Assembly: GCA_041687755.1 (NCBI GenBank)
Contig: JBDNJM010000125.1
Location: forward strand, 1 to 52,662
Direction: 5' to 3'
Source: JBDNJM01 sp041687755
GTDB taxonomy: Bacteria > Planctomycetota > UBA1135 > GCA-002686595
DNA length: 52,662 nt
A program made the translations under genes and the position numbers. Positions 34,682-43,079 of this stretch are shown here, piece by piece; within the stretch, counting starts at the first letter, position 1, and each line of letters starts with the position of its first letter. A model generated the notes under the pieces. The model was not told the origin of the DNA, ran no database searches, and saw only the letters and a program-made list of their open reading frames with translations.

Positions 34682-35539
34682 CTAGTCGCGCGTCCGGGGC
34701 CGTCCGCGTTCGCGCGCCTGAGCCGGGTCGATCTCGTCCGGCTCCCAGAGCACGCGCCCCTCCATGCCACCCGCGACGGTCAAGGTCTGACCGGTCACGT
34801 GCCGGCCCATGCGCGGCGAGGCGAAGAACAGCGCGGCTTCTGCAATGTCGTCCGCGCTCGCGATCTGGCGCAGGGCCATCGTGCGCACCGCGCGCCCGAC
34901 CGCGACCGGATCGTCGAGCGCCGCACGCGCCATCTCCGTTGCGGTCCAGCCCGGCTCGATGCGGTTGATGCGCGCAAACGGGTCGAGCAGCGGCAGCTCG
35001 TTCTTGACGCTCTGCACGAGCCCGCCCAGGCCGGCCTTCGCCGTGGCGTAGTCGGCGTGGAAGCGCTCTCCGAAGCGCGCCGCGGTCGAGCCGATCACCA
35101 CCGCACTCGCCGCCCGCCCGTCCTCCCGCGGGCCGCTCGCGCGCAGCTGTCGCATCCAGGAGCGCAGGGTCCACATCGAGCCCAGCAGGTTGACCTCCAG
35201 CGTCTCGCGCACCCGCTCAGGCGTCAGCTGATCGAGGGTGAGATCCTCGTTCGGCCAGACGCCGGCATTCGCGATCGCCACGTCCACCCGGCCAAAGTGC
35301 GCCACCGCGGCGTCCATGCCCGCGTCCACCGCGGCGGCATCCCGCACATCGACGGCCTGGACCAGGCTCTGGTTGGCCAGGCCCTCCTGCTGCACGAAGG
35401 CCTCCAGCTCGTCCGCACGGCTGTGGCCCTGCAGCACCAGCCGCGCCCCCTCCCGGCCAAAAGCCCGCGCCAGGGCGCGCCCGATGCCGCCGGAGGCGCC
35501 CGTGACGAGAACGGTGAGGTCGCTCAGTTCAAGATCCAT
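34682..35539 (-). CDS. Short-chain dehydrogenase/reductase (SDR)
   Basis: 285 residues from ATG 35539. Cofactor motif TGASGGIGRA (residues about 13-22), the NAG of IANAGVW, Ser in VIGSTAA and Y-x-x-x-K in YATAKAG, so the Ser-Tyr-Lys triad is present, followed by the usual GWTATEM and TGQTLTVAGGM end. A C-terminal extension rich in Arg/Glu is unusual. NADP or NAD dependent oxidoreductase, probably FabG-like; substrate unknown. It is divergently transcribed from the next lipoprotein gene, with 61 bases between starts. Confidence 0.88.
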   Translation of the reverse strand: MDLELSDLTVLVTGASGGIGRALARAFGREGARLVLQGHSRADELEAFVQQEGLANQSLVQAVDVRDAAAVDAGMDAAVAHFGRVDVAIANAGVWPNEDLTLDQLTPERVRETLEVNLLGSMWTLRSWMRQLRASGPREDGRAASAVVIGSTAARFGERFHADYATAKAGLGGLVQSVKNELPLLDPFARINRIEPGWTATEMARAALDDPVAVGRAVRTMALRQIASADDIAEAALFFASPRMGRHVTGQTLTVAGGMEGRVLWEPDEIDPAQARERGRPRTRD

Positions 35540-35600
35540 GTGCGCTAGCCTAAAGCGCCTAAGACCTCGCCCGCCACATCGTCCCGCACGCCGATTCGCC

Positions 35601-36029
35601 ATGACCCGCCGCTACCTCTCCCCGCTCCTTCCCTTGATCGGCCTGCTCGGCCTCGTCGCCTGCGGCGTTGAGGGCTCAGAGGTGCCCGGCGCCTCGGCCG
35701 GAGCGACCGTGTCCAGCACCGACGAGTTCGGCGCCTTCGAAACCTACGACGTCGTCGACATCGCGGACCTGCTCGCCGACCCGGCCGCGTTCGAGGGCCG
35801 CTCGGCGGTGCTCGAGGGCGAGCTGCTCGAGGTCTGCTCCTCCAGCGGCTGCTGGTTCGAGCTGGGCTCCGCGGAGCAGCGCCTGATGGTGCTCCTGCGG
35901 GACTCCTCCGACGCGATCTACGGCATCCCCACGACCAGCACCGGCCGCGCCCAGGCCTCCGGCGAGCTGCACGTCGTCGACGGCGAGCCGCAGTTGATCG
36001 CCCGCGGCGTCAAGCTCGACACCCCTTGA
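35601..36029 (+). CDS. Lipoprotein with DUF4920-like domain
   Basis: 142 residues. Signal peptide with lipobox LVACG. The mature part has YDVVDIADLLADPAAFEGRSAVLEGELLEVCSSSGCWFELGSAEQ in part (LEGELLEVCSSSGCWFEL), followed by a G-R-x-x-x-S-G-E-L pattern. The C-x4-C-W segment and the 'V-x-V-x-G' framework are typical of DUF4920, a small OB-like domain of unknown function, possibly metal or thiol related. Divergent from the SDR. Confidence 0.65.
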   Translation: MTRRYLSPLLPLIGLLGLVACGVEGSEVPGASAGATVSSTDEFGAFETYDVVDIADLLADPAAFEGRSAVLEGELLEVCSSSGCWFELGSAEQRLMVLLRDSSDAIYGIPTTSTGRAQASGELHVVDGEPQLIARGVKLDTP

Positions 36030-36049
36030 GCTAAGCGAGGTCGCCCGCC

Positions 36050-36242
36050 GAGGCTCTCGTCGCTCCAGCACCTCCAGGTGATGGGCCAATAAGCACCGCA
36101 GCACCTCCAGGTGATGGGCCAATAAGCACCGCAGCACCTCCAGGTGATGGGCCAATAAGCACCGCAGCAGCTCCAGGCGATGGGCCAAAAAGCAACTGAG
36201 AGGCACTTCGCTAGGGAAGCGCCGTGTTTCCCAGCCTCTCAG
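36050..36242. repeat. Dispersed intergenic element, copy D, expanded by tandem 33-bp units
   Basis: The right end is a typical element end: GCCTCTCAG, the minus-strand TGA being the stop of the following gene, with GAGGCACTTCGCTAGGGAAGCG next to it. The core CTCCAGGCGATGGGCC is repeated: three identical 33-bp units (36068-36100, 36101-36133, 36134-36166) and a fourth diverged unit. The left end is poorly conserved. Confidence 0.8.
36068..36199. repeat. 33-bp tandem repeat, four units
   Basis: Each unit reads GCACCTCCAGGTGATGGGCC then AATAAGCACCGCA. The first three copies are identical; the fourth has G for C at position 4 and AAAAAGCAACTGA at the end. There are no spacers, so it is not a CRISPR array. 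Confidence 0.9.
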
Positions 36243-36682
36243 CTCCGCGCGCCGCCCAACCAGTCCACGATCCGCTCCTGGATCTCGTCGCGCGTCGCGC
36301 GAAACGCTAGGGCCCGGCGCTCATCGTCACCGCGCACCGGATACGGATCCGGCACGAACCACTCCAGCACGCACGTCGTGCGGGGCAGCGGCGGGCACGC
36401 CTGCAGGGCCGAGCGCGACAGCGCGATCAGCACGTCCGGCGGATCGCCCAGCGCGTGGTGCACGTAACTCGAGCGCAGGTCGGAGATGTCGACGCCGCGT
36501 TCGGCCATCACCTCGACCGTCTCCGGCTGCACGCCGATCGGGGTGATGCCCGCGGAGCTCACCCGGTAGCGATCCGCGGCGAGGTGTCGCAGCCAGCCTT
36601 CCCCGATCGGGCTGCGGCAGGCGTTCCCAACGCATAGGAACAGGACGCGCGGTAGGTCGGTCGGCGATTGGGACACGGGCAC
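36239..36682 (-). CDS. Low-molecular-weight phosphatase / ArsC (thioredoxin-type arsenate reductase)-like
   Basis: About 147 residues from GTG 36682. The P-loop CVGNACRSPIGE (C-x5-R-S) follows LFLCVGN at the N-terminus, and DPYP-type DPYPV lies near residue 115. This is the LMW-PTP/ArsC fold. The family reduces arsenate with a Cys pair or removes phosphate from Tyr; the sequence does not separate these well. The start is uncertain: a longer in-frame extension is low-complexity. It stops in the end of repeat copy D (C-TGA-GAGGC). An isolated gene. Confidence 0.78.
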   Translation of the reverse strand: MPVSQSPTDLPRVLFLCVGNACRSPIGEGWLRHLAADRYRVSSAGITPIGVQPETVEVMAERGVDISDLRSSYVHHALGDPPDVLIALSRSALQACPPLPRTTCVLEWFVPDPYPVRGDDERRALAFRATRDEIQERIVDWLGGARS

Positions 36683-36897
36683 CTTAGGGATAGGGCGAAA
36701 CGAGAAAACGGAGCGCAGCGAGAATACGGGGCGAACGGGGCCCGAACGTGCGGAACAGCGAGGCGATGACGGCCTGCCGGTCCCGGATCTGTCACGCCTG
36801 AGCAAGAAGATAACCACCTCGCGAGCGTCCTTCTTGGCGGGCGCAGCCGGAATCGCTGAAGTGGGCCTCGGCGTCCTTGGCTAGGGCCCCCGCCCCC

Positions 36898-37920
36898 ATG
36901 ACCCAACACCGCATCGCTTTCGACCTGAGCCCGATCGGGTCGGGCTACTCCCCCGGCGTGCAGCGGGCGACGCGCGGGCTGTTCGAGGCCTTGTCGTCGG
37001 ACCCCGACTTCGAGTGGATCGGGCTCGAGCCGGCCAAGCCCAAGCGCTCCAGCCTGGTCTGGCGCCAGCTCAAGCTGCCCGCGCGCGCCCTGAAGCTCAG
37101 GTGCAGCGGCCTCCACAGCCCGGTGTCGTCTTTCCCCTGGCGCCTGCGACTGCCCGTGGTGCACACCGTTCACGAGCTCCCCTGGCGCCAGGGCGTCGAA
37201 GAGAGCGCTGGCGACCGGCACCGGTTCTGGGCCCGCCACGGCAGTGCCCGCGCCTCCTCGACGATCTGTCCGGCCGAACACACCGCCCTGGATCTCCTGC
37301 TGGAGCAGCCGCGCGCCCGGGCCCGGGTGGTGCACTGGGGCTGCGAGCCGGAGCTGCTTGTCCGGCCGCTCGTCGCCGCCGCGGCGCGCGAGCACCTGGT
37401 GCAGCTCGGCGCGACGCGCGCCAAGAAGGCGCTCGACTGTTCGATCCGGGCGCTGGGCGCGCCAGACCTCCGGCACAGCCGGCTCGTGTTCACCGGGCCC
37501 TGCAACGCCACGAGCGCCGCCGCCCTGGCCCTGGCCACCGAGCTGGGCGTGGAGCAACGCGTGCGCCACGTCGAGCACCTCGACGAACAGGCGCTCGTCG
37601 AGCTCCTCGCGCGGGCGGGCGCCCTCCTCTGCCCCTCCCACAGCGAGGGTTTCGCGCTGCCGGTGCTCGAGGCCCTAGCGCTAGGGACGCCGGCCGTTGT
37701 CCGCAGCGGAACCGCCCCCTGCCAGTGGGCGCGCGGATCCGTGATCGAAGTGGACCCGGACAATCGCTCGGACTTTGCGGCCGGCATCCGGCGCGCGCTC
37801 GGCGCTGGCGGAGTCGAGCGCGAGGCCCTGCGTGCCACGGCTGCCCGCTTCACCTGGGCTCGTGCCGCGGAGCAGACTCAAGAACTCTGGCACGAGCTGC
37901 TGCGGGACGTGGCGGTATGA
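36898..37920 (+). CDS. Glycosyltransferase family 4
   Basis: 340 residues from ATG 36898. N-terminal FDLSPIGSGYSPGVQRATRGL is an acceptor-domain start (in part: GYSPGVQRAT). The C-terminal domain has CPSHSEGFALPVLEALALGTP, the family E-x7-E motif (in part: HSEGFALPVLEAL). It overlaps the next glycosyltransferase by ATGA, so the two are coupled and probably act in one glycan pathway. It is shorter than typical GT4 (usually 360-400), especially between the two domains. Confidence 0.85.
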   Translation: MTQHRIAFDLSPIGSGYSPGVQRATRGLFEALSSDPDFEWIGLEPAKPKRSSLVWRQLKLPARALKLRCSGLHSPVSSFPWRLRLPVVHTVHELPWRQGVEESAGDRHRFWARHGSARASSTICPAEHTALDLLLEQPRARARVVHWGCEPELLVRPLVAAAAREHLVQLGATRAKKALDCSIRALGAPDLRHSRLVFTGPCNATSAAALALATELGVEQRVRHVEHLDEQALVELLARAGALLCPSHSEGFALPVLEALALGTPAVVRSGTAPCQWARGSVIEVDPDNRSDFAAGIRRALGAGGVEREALRATAARFTWARAAEQTQELWHELLRDVAV

Positions 37921-39038
37921 GCGCCCCGCGAGTCCTCGTCCTCGGGAACGTGTTCGGCACCGCCAAGAGCGGTGTGCTGCGGCACGCGACCGAGGTGCTG
38001 CCCCGCGCCGCGGCCGTGTTGCACGACGCGGGCGGCGCGCTCGTGGTCTTGGCCGGCGCCGCCGGCCTAGATGCCGACCTCGCCCAGCGGCTCAAGGACA
38101 ACACGATCCGCGTGATCGCTAGCGCGCTGCCCGCCGGCCCGCCGCTGCGCAGAGCGCGGGCGGAATTTCGCGCCGTCGGCGCGGTTCTGCGCGAGGCCGA
38201 GCGATCCGGCGCGGCCTTCGACCTCGTCCACACGGGACATCTGCCGCTCGTGCGGCTTCCGAGGAGAGCGGCGCTGTGCTGGATGCTCCACGATCTGCGG
38301 CAGCTCGATGCCGCGCTCGTCGGGCCCCTGCGCTCGACGCTCGCCCGCTGGCTGCTGCCCGCCAGCGCCCGGCGGGCGCACGCCATCGTGTGCCCGAGCC
38401 GCGCCGTCGCCGCGGGACTCGCTGCGATCAGCGTCGCGGCGCAGGCCAAGACGACCGCGATCTGGCACGGGGCGGACCACTTCGAGCCCCTCCCGCGCGA
38501 GCCCGCCGGCGGGGCCCTGCTGCACTTGGGGCACCTGGAGCCGCGCAAGAACGTCGCCCTGCTGCTCCGCGCGCTCGAACTCGATCCCGGCCTGCCGAAC
38601 CTGCACCTGCACGGCGCGGCCAAGGGCGAGGAGCACGATCGACTCGAAGCGCTCAGCCGGGAGCTAAAGGTTGCGCACCGCGTGCGCTTCTGTGGCCCCT
38701 ACGCCGAGGCCGAACTGCCGGGTCTGCTCGCGCGGGCCGCAGCCGTGGTCGTGCCCTCCACCATCGAGGGCTTCGGCTTCGCCTGCGTCGAAGCCCTGCG
38801 CGCCGGGGTCCCGCTCGCCGTCGCGCGTGCGGGTGCCCTGCCCGAAATTGCCGGCCCGTTCGCGCCGACCTTCGCCAGCGACGCACCCAAGCAGGCGGCC
38901 ACCGCGATCCGCTTCGCGCTGGACGCACCGGCCAGCCAGATAGAGCGCGGGCGCCGGCACGCCGCGTCGTTCACGTGGGACCGCTCGGCCGCGCGCCTGG
39001 TCGAGATCTGGACGCGCACGTGCGACGTTCGCGGCTAG
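37917..39038 (+). CDS. Glycosyltransferase family 4 (coupled to the previous gene)
   Basis: 373 residues from ATG 37917, overlapping the previous stop as ATGA. It starts with VLVLGNVFGTAKSGVLRHATEVL. Motifs include LLHLGHLEPRKNVALLLRAL, the donor-binding Lys segment, and VVVPSTIEGFGFACVEALRAGVP (in part: TIEGFGFACVEAL). The pair with 36898 probably builds one oligosaccharide. Confidence 0.87.
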   Translation: MSAPRVLVLGNVFGTAKSGVLRHATEVLPRAAAVLHDAGGALVVLAGAAGLDADLAQRLKDNTIRVIASALPAGPPLRRARAEFRAVGAVLREAERSGAAFDLVHTGHLPLVRLPRRAALCWMLHDLRQLDAALVGPLRSTLARWLLPASARRAHAIVCPSRAVAAGLAAISVAAQAKTTAIWHGADHFEPLPREPAGGALLHLGHLEPRKNVALLLRALELDPGLPNLHLHGAAKGEEHDRLEALSRELKVAHRVRFCGPYAEAELPGLLARAAAVVVPSTIEGFGFACVEALRAGVPLAVARAGALPEIAGPFAPTFASDAPKQAATAIRFALDAPASQIERGRRHAASFTWDRSAARLVEIWTRTCDVRG

Positions 39039-39498
39039 GCCCAGGTCCAGCAGGCCCCAGGTCGATCAGGCCTAAGGCCGGCCTGGCTCGTGCGCGCTCA
39101 GCCGCAAGCTCTCGGCATACCGAACGCGAAAAAATGCCTCGCCATCCACACCGGGAAATTCGCTAAAGAAGCGACTCGAAGAGAATTTCAGAATCGCACG
39201 AGCGTTCGGGAACCTCGCGGCGTTCAGGGGCTAGTTGTTGGTGAGGGACGCCCGCCACGCGCGCTGACCTCGCTCGCTTGCCACGCTTTGCAACGAGGTC
39301 AGGGCATCACGTCCTCCATTTACGCAACGCTTGCGCAACGCACGCCACCTCCGTGCAGGGCAGGAGCCTCCTGCACCGGAACTCGGCGCGCTGAGCGCGA
39401 CGTCGCCGGAGAACGCCTTCTCCCGGACGCAGGCCGTGGCTCTCGCGCTGAGTCCACGCACGCCCGCGGCGCGCCGAGCTGCGTATTGCGCCGCCGAT
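39039..39498. other. Gene-free region with a stem-loop
   Basis: About 460 bases without credible coding. It is visibly less GC-rich (e.g. AAAAAATGCC, AGAATTTCAG). CTGACCTCG (39264-39272) and CGAGGTCAG (39294-39302) form a perfect 9-bp stem with a 21-base loop, and ACGCAACGCTTGCGCAACG and GGAGCCTCC palindromes occur nearby. It may hold an unrecognised RNA or promoter region. No tRNA or known RNA family was found. Confidence 0.4.
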
Positions 39499-39631
39499 TC
39501 ACAGAGTGTGAATCATTGCGCCTGGCGCAATCCGTTCACGCAATGTGCGCTCCAACGGCGCCAGCCGATGGGCCCAAAGGCAACAGAGAGACCATTCGGC
39601 TGGGCAGCTCCATTGTTTCACAGCATCTCAG
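39499..39631. repeat. Dispersed intergenic element, copy E
   Basis: It shares TGTGAATCATTGCG-type left sequence, GGCGCCAGCCGATGGGCC core and the AAAGGCAACAGAGAG arm with the other copies. Its right end is CATCTCAG; on the minus strand C-TGA-GATGC supplies the stop of the FHA-domain gene. Confidence 0.8.
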
Positions 39632-40341
39632 CCGCGCGACTGGCGCACCAGCTCGAACGCCATATAGGCGAGTCCGAGCATCAGCGCGAGTGCCCCGAAG
39701 AACACCAGCCCTTGCACCCAACCCGGCTGCTGGGTGAACTCGCCGCGCAGAAGGCCTTGCTTCGAGCGCCGCGCCTCCGCCAGCAACGCGGCCCGTGGAT
39801 CGAGGCTCGAGGCGGGCGCCTCAACCGCGTCCCGCTCCTTCGAGCGCGGCCGTACCCGGGTCGCGTCCAGCTCGATCTCCGCGGGGTCCTCCAGCTCAAA
39901 CCCGTCGTCGCCCCCGTTCGATTCCTCTCCGTCTGATTCCTCCCCGTCGACGAGGCCTCCGCCGAGCCCCTCCAGCTCGACCGCGAAGTCCAGGTCCTCG
40001 TCGATCGGCGCCGGCGCCGGTGCGCTCGGGGCCGACTCCACTTCGATCCGCACGGGATAATCGCCGAAGCGCACCGCGTGGCGCCGCTCCAGCCGGAGCT
40101 CGGCCACCGCCTCGCCGCGCGTGTGCAGGCCGTTGCGCGAGGCCGCGTCCACGACGAACCACACGCCCTCGCGCCACTCGATGCGCGCGTGCAGGCGGCT
40201 GACGGAGGCGTGCGGCAGCCGCAGGGCACAGTCCGCGCCACGCCCAATCGTGTCGCCGTCGCCGAGGCGCACCGTGGTGTTCTTAGCGGGTCCGGCCAGG
40301 GGCACGGCGAGCAGTCTGGGCGGCGTCGTGGGCGGCGTCAT
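39628..40341 (-). CDS. FHA-domain membrane protein
   Basis: 237 residues from ATG 40341. Residues about 25-100 are an FHA domain with GRGADCALRLPHASVSRLHARIEW in part (IGRGADC; SVSRLHARI) and SRNGLHTRG, the phospho-threonine binding loops. An acidic linker (EESDGEESNGGDDGFE) follows. One C-terminal membrane helix (LVFFGALALMLGLAYMAF) anchors it. FHA proteins bind phosphothreonine partners, often of Ser/Thr kinases. It is divergent from the ABC operon at 40582. The stop is made by repeat copy E. Confidence 0.85.
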   Translation of the reverse strand: MTPPTTPPRLLAVPLAGPAKNTTVRLGDGDTIGRGADCALRLPHASVSRLHARIEWREGVWFVVDAASRNGLHTRGEAVAELRLERRHAVRFGDYPVRIEVESAPSAPAPAPIDEDLDFAVELEGLGGGLVDGEESDGEESNGGDDGFELEDPAEIELDATRVRPRSKERDAVEAPASSLDPRAALLAEARRSKQGLLRGEFTQQPGWVQGLVFFGALALMLGLAYMAFELVRQSRG

Positions 40342-40581
40342 GGTCGTCGGCGGGGCGGCCGGGGCGCGCGCGCCGCAGGGTTCTGCGGCGGGGGCGCTCG
40401 GGGCTTGAGAGCAGAGCTTAGTCCCCACGCGCGCAGAAGTTGCCCGAGCAGTTCGCTGGCGGCCCCGCGCAGGGGCCTGCAGCCCGCAACGCGCCGGCGC
40501 TGAGCCCGCCCGTCGCACGCGTGCCGGGCCTTGGCAGGCCAGGGCTTGCGTGGTCTGGCCCTGGGCGTCACGGTAGGTCTC

Positions 40582-41526
40582 ATGGACGCGCAGCCTGGAG
40601 ACCCTCAGGGCCGCGGCCCCAATCGCTCCAGCGGAGCTGCTGCGGCTAAGAGCGCCGAGAGCCCAAGCGTCGAGCGAGCCGCCGGCGGTCGCGCGCTTGA
40701 GCTGCGCGGCGTCTCGCACGGCTACCGCGAGGGGCTAGGCTTCACGGTGCGGCCGGTGCTGCGATCCGTCAACCTCGTGATCGAGCAAGGCTCGATCACG
40801 GCCCTTCTGGGCCCCAACGGGTCGGGCAAGAGCACCCTCCTCAGGCTCGCCGCCGGCGTCGAGACCCCGCGCCGCGGAACCGTGCTCGCCGCCGGCTGCG
40901 CGCCGACGAGCGCCCGCGCACGCGCGGCCGTCGGCTACCTGCCCGAGGGGCTGCCGCTACCCCCAGAGCTGAGCTGCGACCAAGCCGTCCGTCTGGTCGC
41001 CCGCGCCCGAGGGCTCGCGCGGCCGGCCGACGTCGCGCGCCGCTGGCTGGAGCGCGCGGGCCTGTCCGGCGCTGCCGCCCGCCGCCGACTGCCCGACCTG
41101 TCAAGCGGCATGCGCAGGCGGCTCGGACTCGCGCTCACATTTTTGCACGCGCCCGACCTGGTGCTGCTCGACGAGCCCAGCTCCGGTCTCGACGCCGAGG
41201 GTCTCGCGCTGCTCGAGGCGCTGGTCGATGAGGCCTCCGCGCGCGGGGCGACGATCGTGCTGTGCTCGCACCGCGCCGGCGATCTGTTCCACACCGCCGA
41301 ACGCGCGCTGGTGCTGGTGGAGGGCCGCATCGCGCTCGACGGCGGCCTGGGCGAGCTCGCCACGGACGCGACACGGCTCGAGATCGAGCTCACGGCACCG
41401 GCCGGCGCCGATCTCGCGGGCGCCCTCGAGGTCCTCCGGGCGCGCGGGCTAAAGCCCGGAACGCCGCGACCCGCTGCCGTCGAGCTCGACGCGCTCTACC
41501 GGCGCCTGCGCGAGGACTCGACCTGA
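40582..41526 (+). CDS. ABC transporter ATPase
   Basis: 314 residues from ATG 40582. Walker A GPNGSGKSTLL, signature LSSGMRRRLGLAL and Walker B LVLLDEPSSGLD are intact, with a GSITALLG-type entry strand. The LSSGM signature and a 'GLDAEG' D-loop fit ABC-2-type exporters (drug, polysaccharide or gliding-type). It is followed, with overlap, by a membrane subunit and a small membrane protein. Confidence 0.88.
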   Translation: MDAQPGDPQGRGPNRSSGAAAAKSAESPSVERAAGGRALELRGVSHGYREGLGFTVRPVLRSVNLVIEQGSITALLGPNGSGKSTLLRLAAGVETPRRGTVLAAGCAPTSARARAAVGYLPEGLPLPPELSCDQAVRLVARARGLARPADVARRWLERAGLSGAAARRRLPDLSSGMRRRLGLALTFLHAPDLVLLDEPSSGLDAEGLALLEALVDEASARGATIVLCSHRAGDLFHTAERALVLVEGRIALDGGLGELATDATRLEIELTAPAGADLAGALEVLRARGLKPGTPRPAAVELDALYRRLREDST

Positions 41527-42542
41527 AGCTCCTGGCTCTCGCCACGCTCCAGGCCCGGCGTCTGGCCCCGGCCGCCGCGGTCGCCTGCCTGCTCGCGACC
41601 GCGCTGGCGCTGGCCACGTCGGAGCGCTCCGAGCTGGCCAGCGCCTGGCGGATCAGCGCCTTTGCGCTGGCGGGCTGGCTGGCCTTCGGGACGACGCGCC
41701 TCGTCGCCAGCTGGCGCAGCGCCGATGCCGGGGGGCTAGCCCTGCTGCCCTGGAGGCGCACCACCGGCCCCGCCGCCACGTGCGCCGCCGCGCTCGCGCT
41801 GCAGCTCGGCGGCACCGCGCTGCTGCTGCTCCCGGGGGCCTTGCGCGAACGGCCCCGCGCGCAGCTCGGGCTCGTCGCGCACGCCCCACTCGTCGCGACC
41901 GGCGCGACGCTGCGTCTCAAGCTGCCGCTGCCGGACCGTCGCGAGCTCCTCGAGGAGGACGTGGCCCTCGACCTCGAGCTCCTGAGTCTGGCCGGGCGTG
42001 GCAGCGGTCCCGCACGCGCCGTCGACGTGCGCGCCTGGGTCGAGCCGCGGGTTCCCGGCGCGACCACTGCCCCGCCCGCGCGCGCCGTCGCCGCACGCAT
42101 TGCGGGCCGCGAACGCCTGCGCCTGCCCTGGGCGCGCTCGGCCGCCGGCCAGCGCCTCGTGATCGCCGCGGCCCCCGGCGGTGCCGGCTTCGCCCTGCCC
42201 GCGAACAGCCTGACCCTGGTCCGCGACTCCGCCGGCGCCACCGCCGTGCTCGGCTCCCTGCTCGCGCGCTCCGCCATACAGCTCGCGGCGCTGCTGGGCG
42301 CGTGCCTGCTGGCGGGCATCGTCTTGCGCTCCAGCCTGGCCGTGCCCGCCGCCGCCCTAGCGACGCTCGGACTCGGCCGCATCGGCGGGCTGCCCGCACT
42401 GGCGGGGCCCCAAGGCCCGGGGGCCCAGCTCGGGCGGGGCCTGCTGCCGAGCTCCCTCGAAGCTGCGCACCTCGCGCTTGCCGGAACCCTGCTGGTAGCC
42501 GGCGTGCTGCTCGCCGCGCGCTGCCGGAGGGTCGGGCCGTGA
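41523..42542 (+). CDS. ABC-2-type exporter permease candidate, apparent CTG start
   Basis: 339 residues. Hydrophobic segments lie near the N-terminus (ALATLQARRLAPAAAVACLL), residues about 45-95 and the C-terminal 80 residues, with a soluble region between. No ATG, GTG or TTG lies close to the coding start; the frame begins sensibly at CTG 41523 (CTGAAGCTCCTGG), which overlaps the ATPase stop as CTGA. The family is not recognised; position and topology suggest the permease partner of the ATPase. Confidence 0.6.
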   Translation: MKLLALATLQARRLAPAAAVACLLATALALATSERSELASAWRISAFALAGWLAFGTTRLVASWRSADAGGLALLPWRRTTGPAATCAAALALQLGGTALLLLPGALRERPRAQLGLVAHAPLVATGATLRLKLPLPDRRELLEEDVALDLELLSLAGRGSGPARAVDVRAWVEPRVPGATTAPPARAVAARIAGRERLRLPWARSAAGQRLVIAAAPGGAGFALPANSLTLVRDSAGATAVLGSLLARSAIQLAALLGACLLAGIVLRSSLAVPAAALATLGLGRIGGLPALAGPQGPGAQLGRGLLPSSLEAAHLALAGTLLVAGVLLAARCRRVGP

Positions 42543-43069
42543 GCGCCAACCGACGCGGTTCGATGCTGCTGCTGGGCGGCCTGGCCACCCTCGCCCTCGC
42601 GGCCTGGAGCGCCCAGCGCGCCGCATCCGGGCCGCAGCCCAGCCTCGGCGGGCGCTTGGCCGGACCGCTCGCCGGGATCGTCGCGGGGACCCGCTCCGTC
42701 GCGGCCGACGCCGAACTGCGCCGCGGCGCCGAGCTGCGCGCGATTTTGCAGCTGGAGAGCGCTCTCGAGCTCGCGCCTACACGCACCGACATCTGGCTGC
42801 AGCTGATCGCCCTGCAGGGCCTGCAGCTCAGCAGCGCCGAGCGCGAGTCCGATGCCGCCGTGCGCGCGAGCTGGACGCTCGGCGCCCTCGACGCCGCCGA
42901 ACGCGGCTACGCCCGGGCCCGCGAGCCCGAGTGGGTCGCGCGCTTCGCCGTCGCGGTCTTGCGCGCGCAGCTCAACTCCGACCCTCCGCTGGAGCTGCCT
43001 CCGGGCTCGACGCCGCTCGCCGAACGGCTCGAGCACTGGATCCGGCGCGCTCCCTCCGACACGGAATGA
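42539..43069 (+). CDS. Small membrane-anchored TPR-like protein
   Basis: 176 residues from GTG 42539, overlapping the permease stop as GTGA. An N-terminal helix (MLLLGGLATLALAAWSA) is followed by helical repeats of TPR type (AILQLESALELAPTRTDIWLQLIAL in part: LESALELAPTRTDIW). Third gene of the ABC operon; possibly a scaffold. No named family. Confidence 0.6.
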   Translation: MSANRRGSMLLLGGLATLALAAWSAQRAASGPQPSLGGRLAGPLAGIVAGTRSVAADAELRRGAELRAILQLESALELAPTRTDIWLQLIALQGLQLSSAERESDAAVRASWTLGALDAAERGYARAREPEWVARFAVAVLRAQLNSDPPLELPPGSTPLAERLEHWIRRAPSDTE

Positions 43070-43079
43070 CCCGCGTCGT

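Noticed and set aside
36068..36199. CRISPR-like repeats
   Set aside because: Units are adjacent, with no spacers and no cas genes.
39039..39498. tRNA or known structured RNA
   Set aside because: No T-arm (GTTCRANNC) or cloverleaf fits were found.
41390..43036. 548-residue minus-strand frame
   Set aside because: Arg/Ala/Ser-rich shadow of the ABC permease and TPR genes; no motif.
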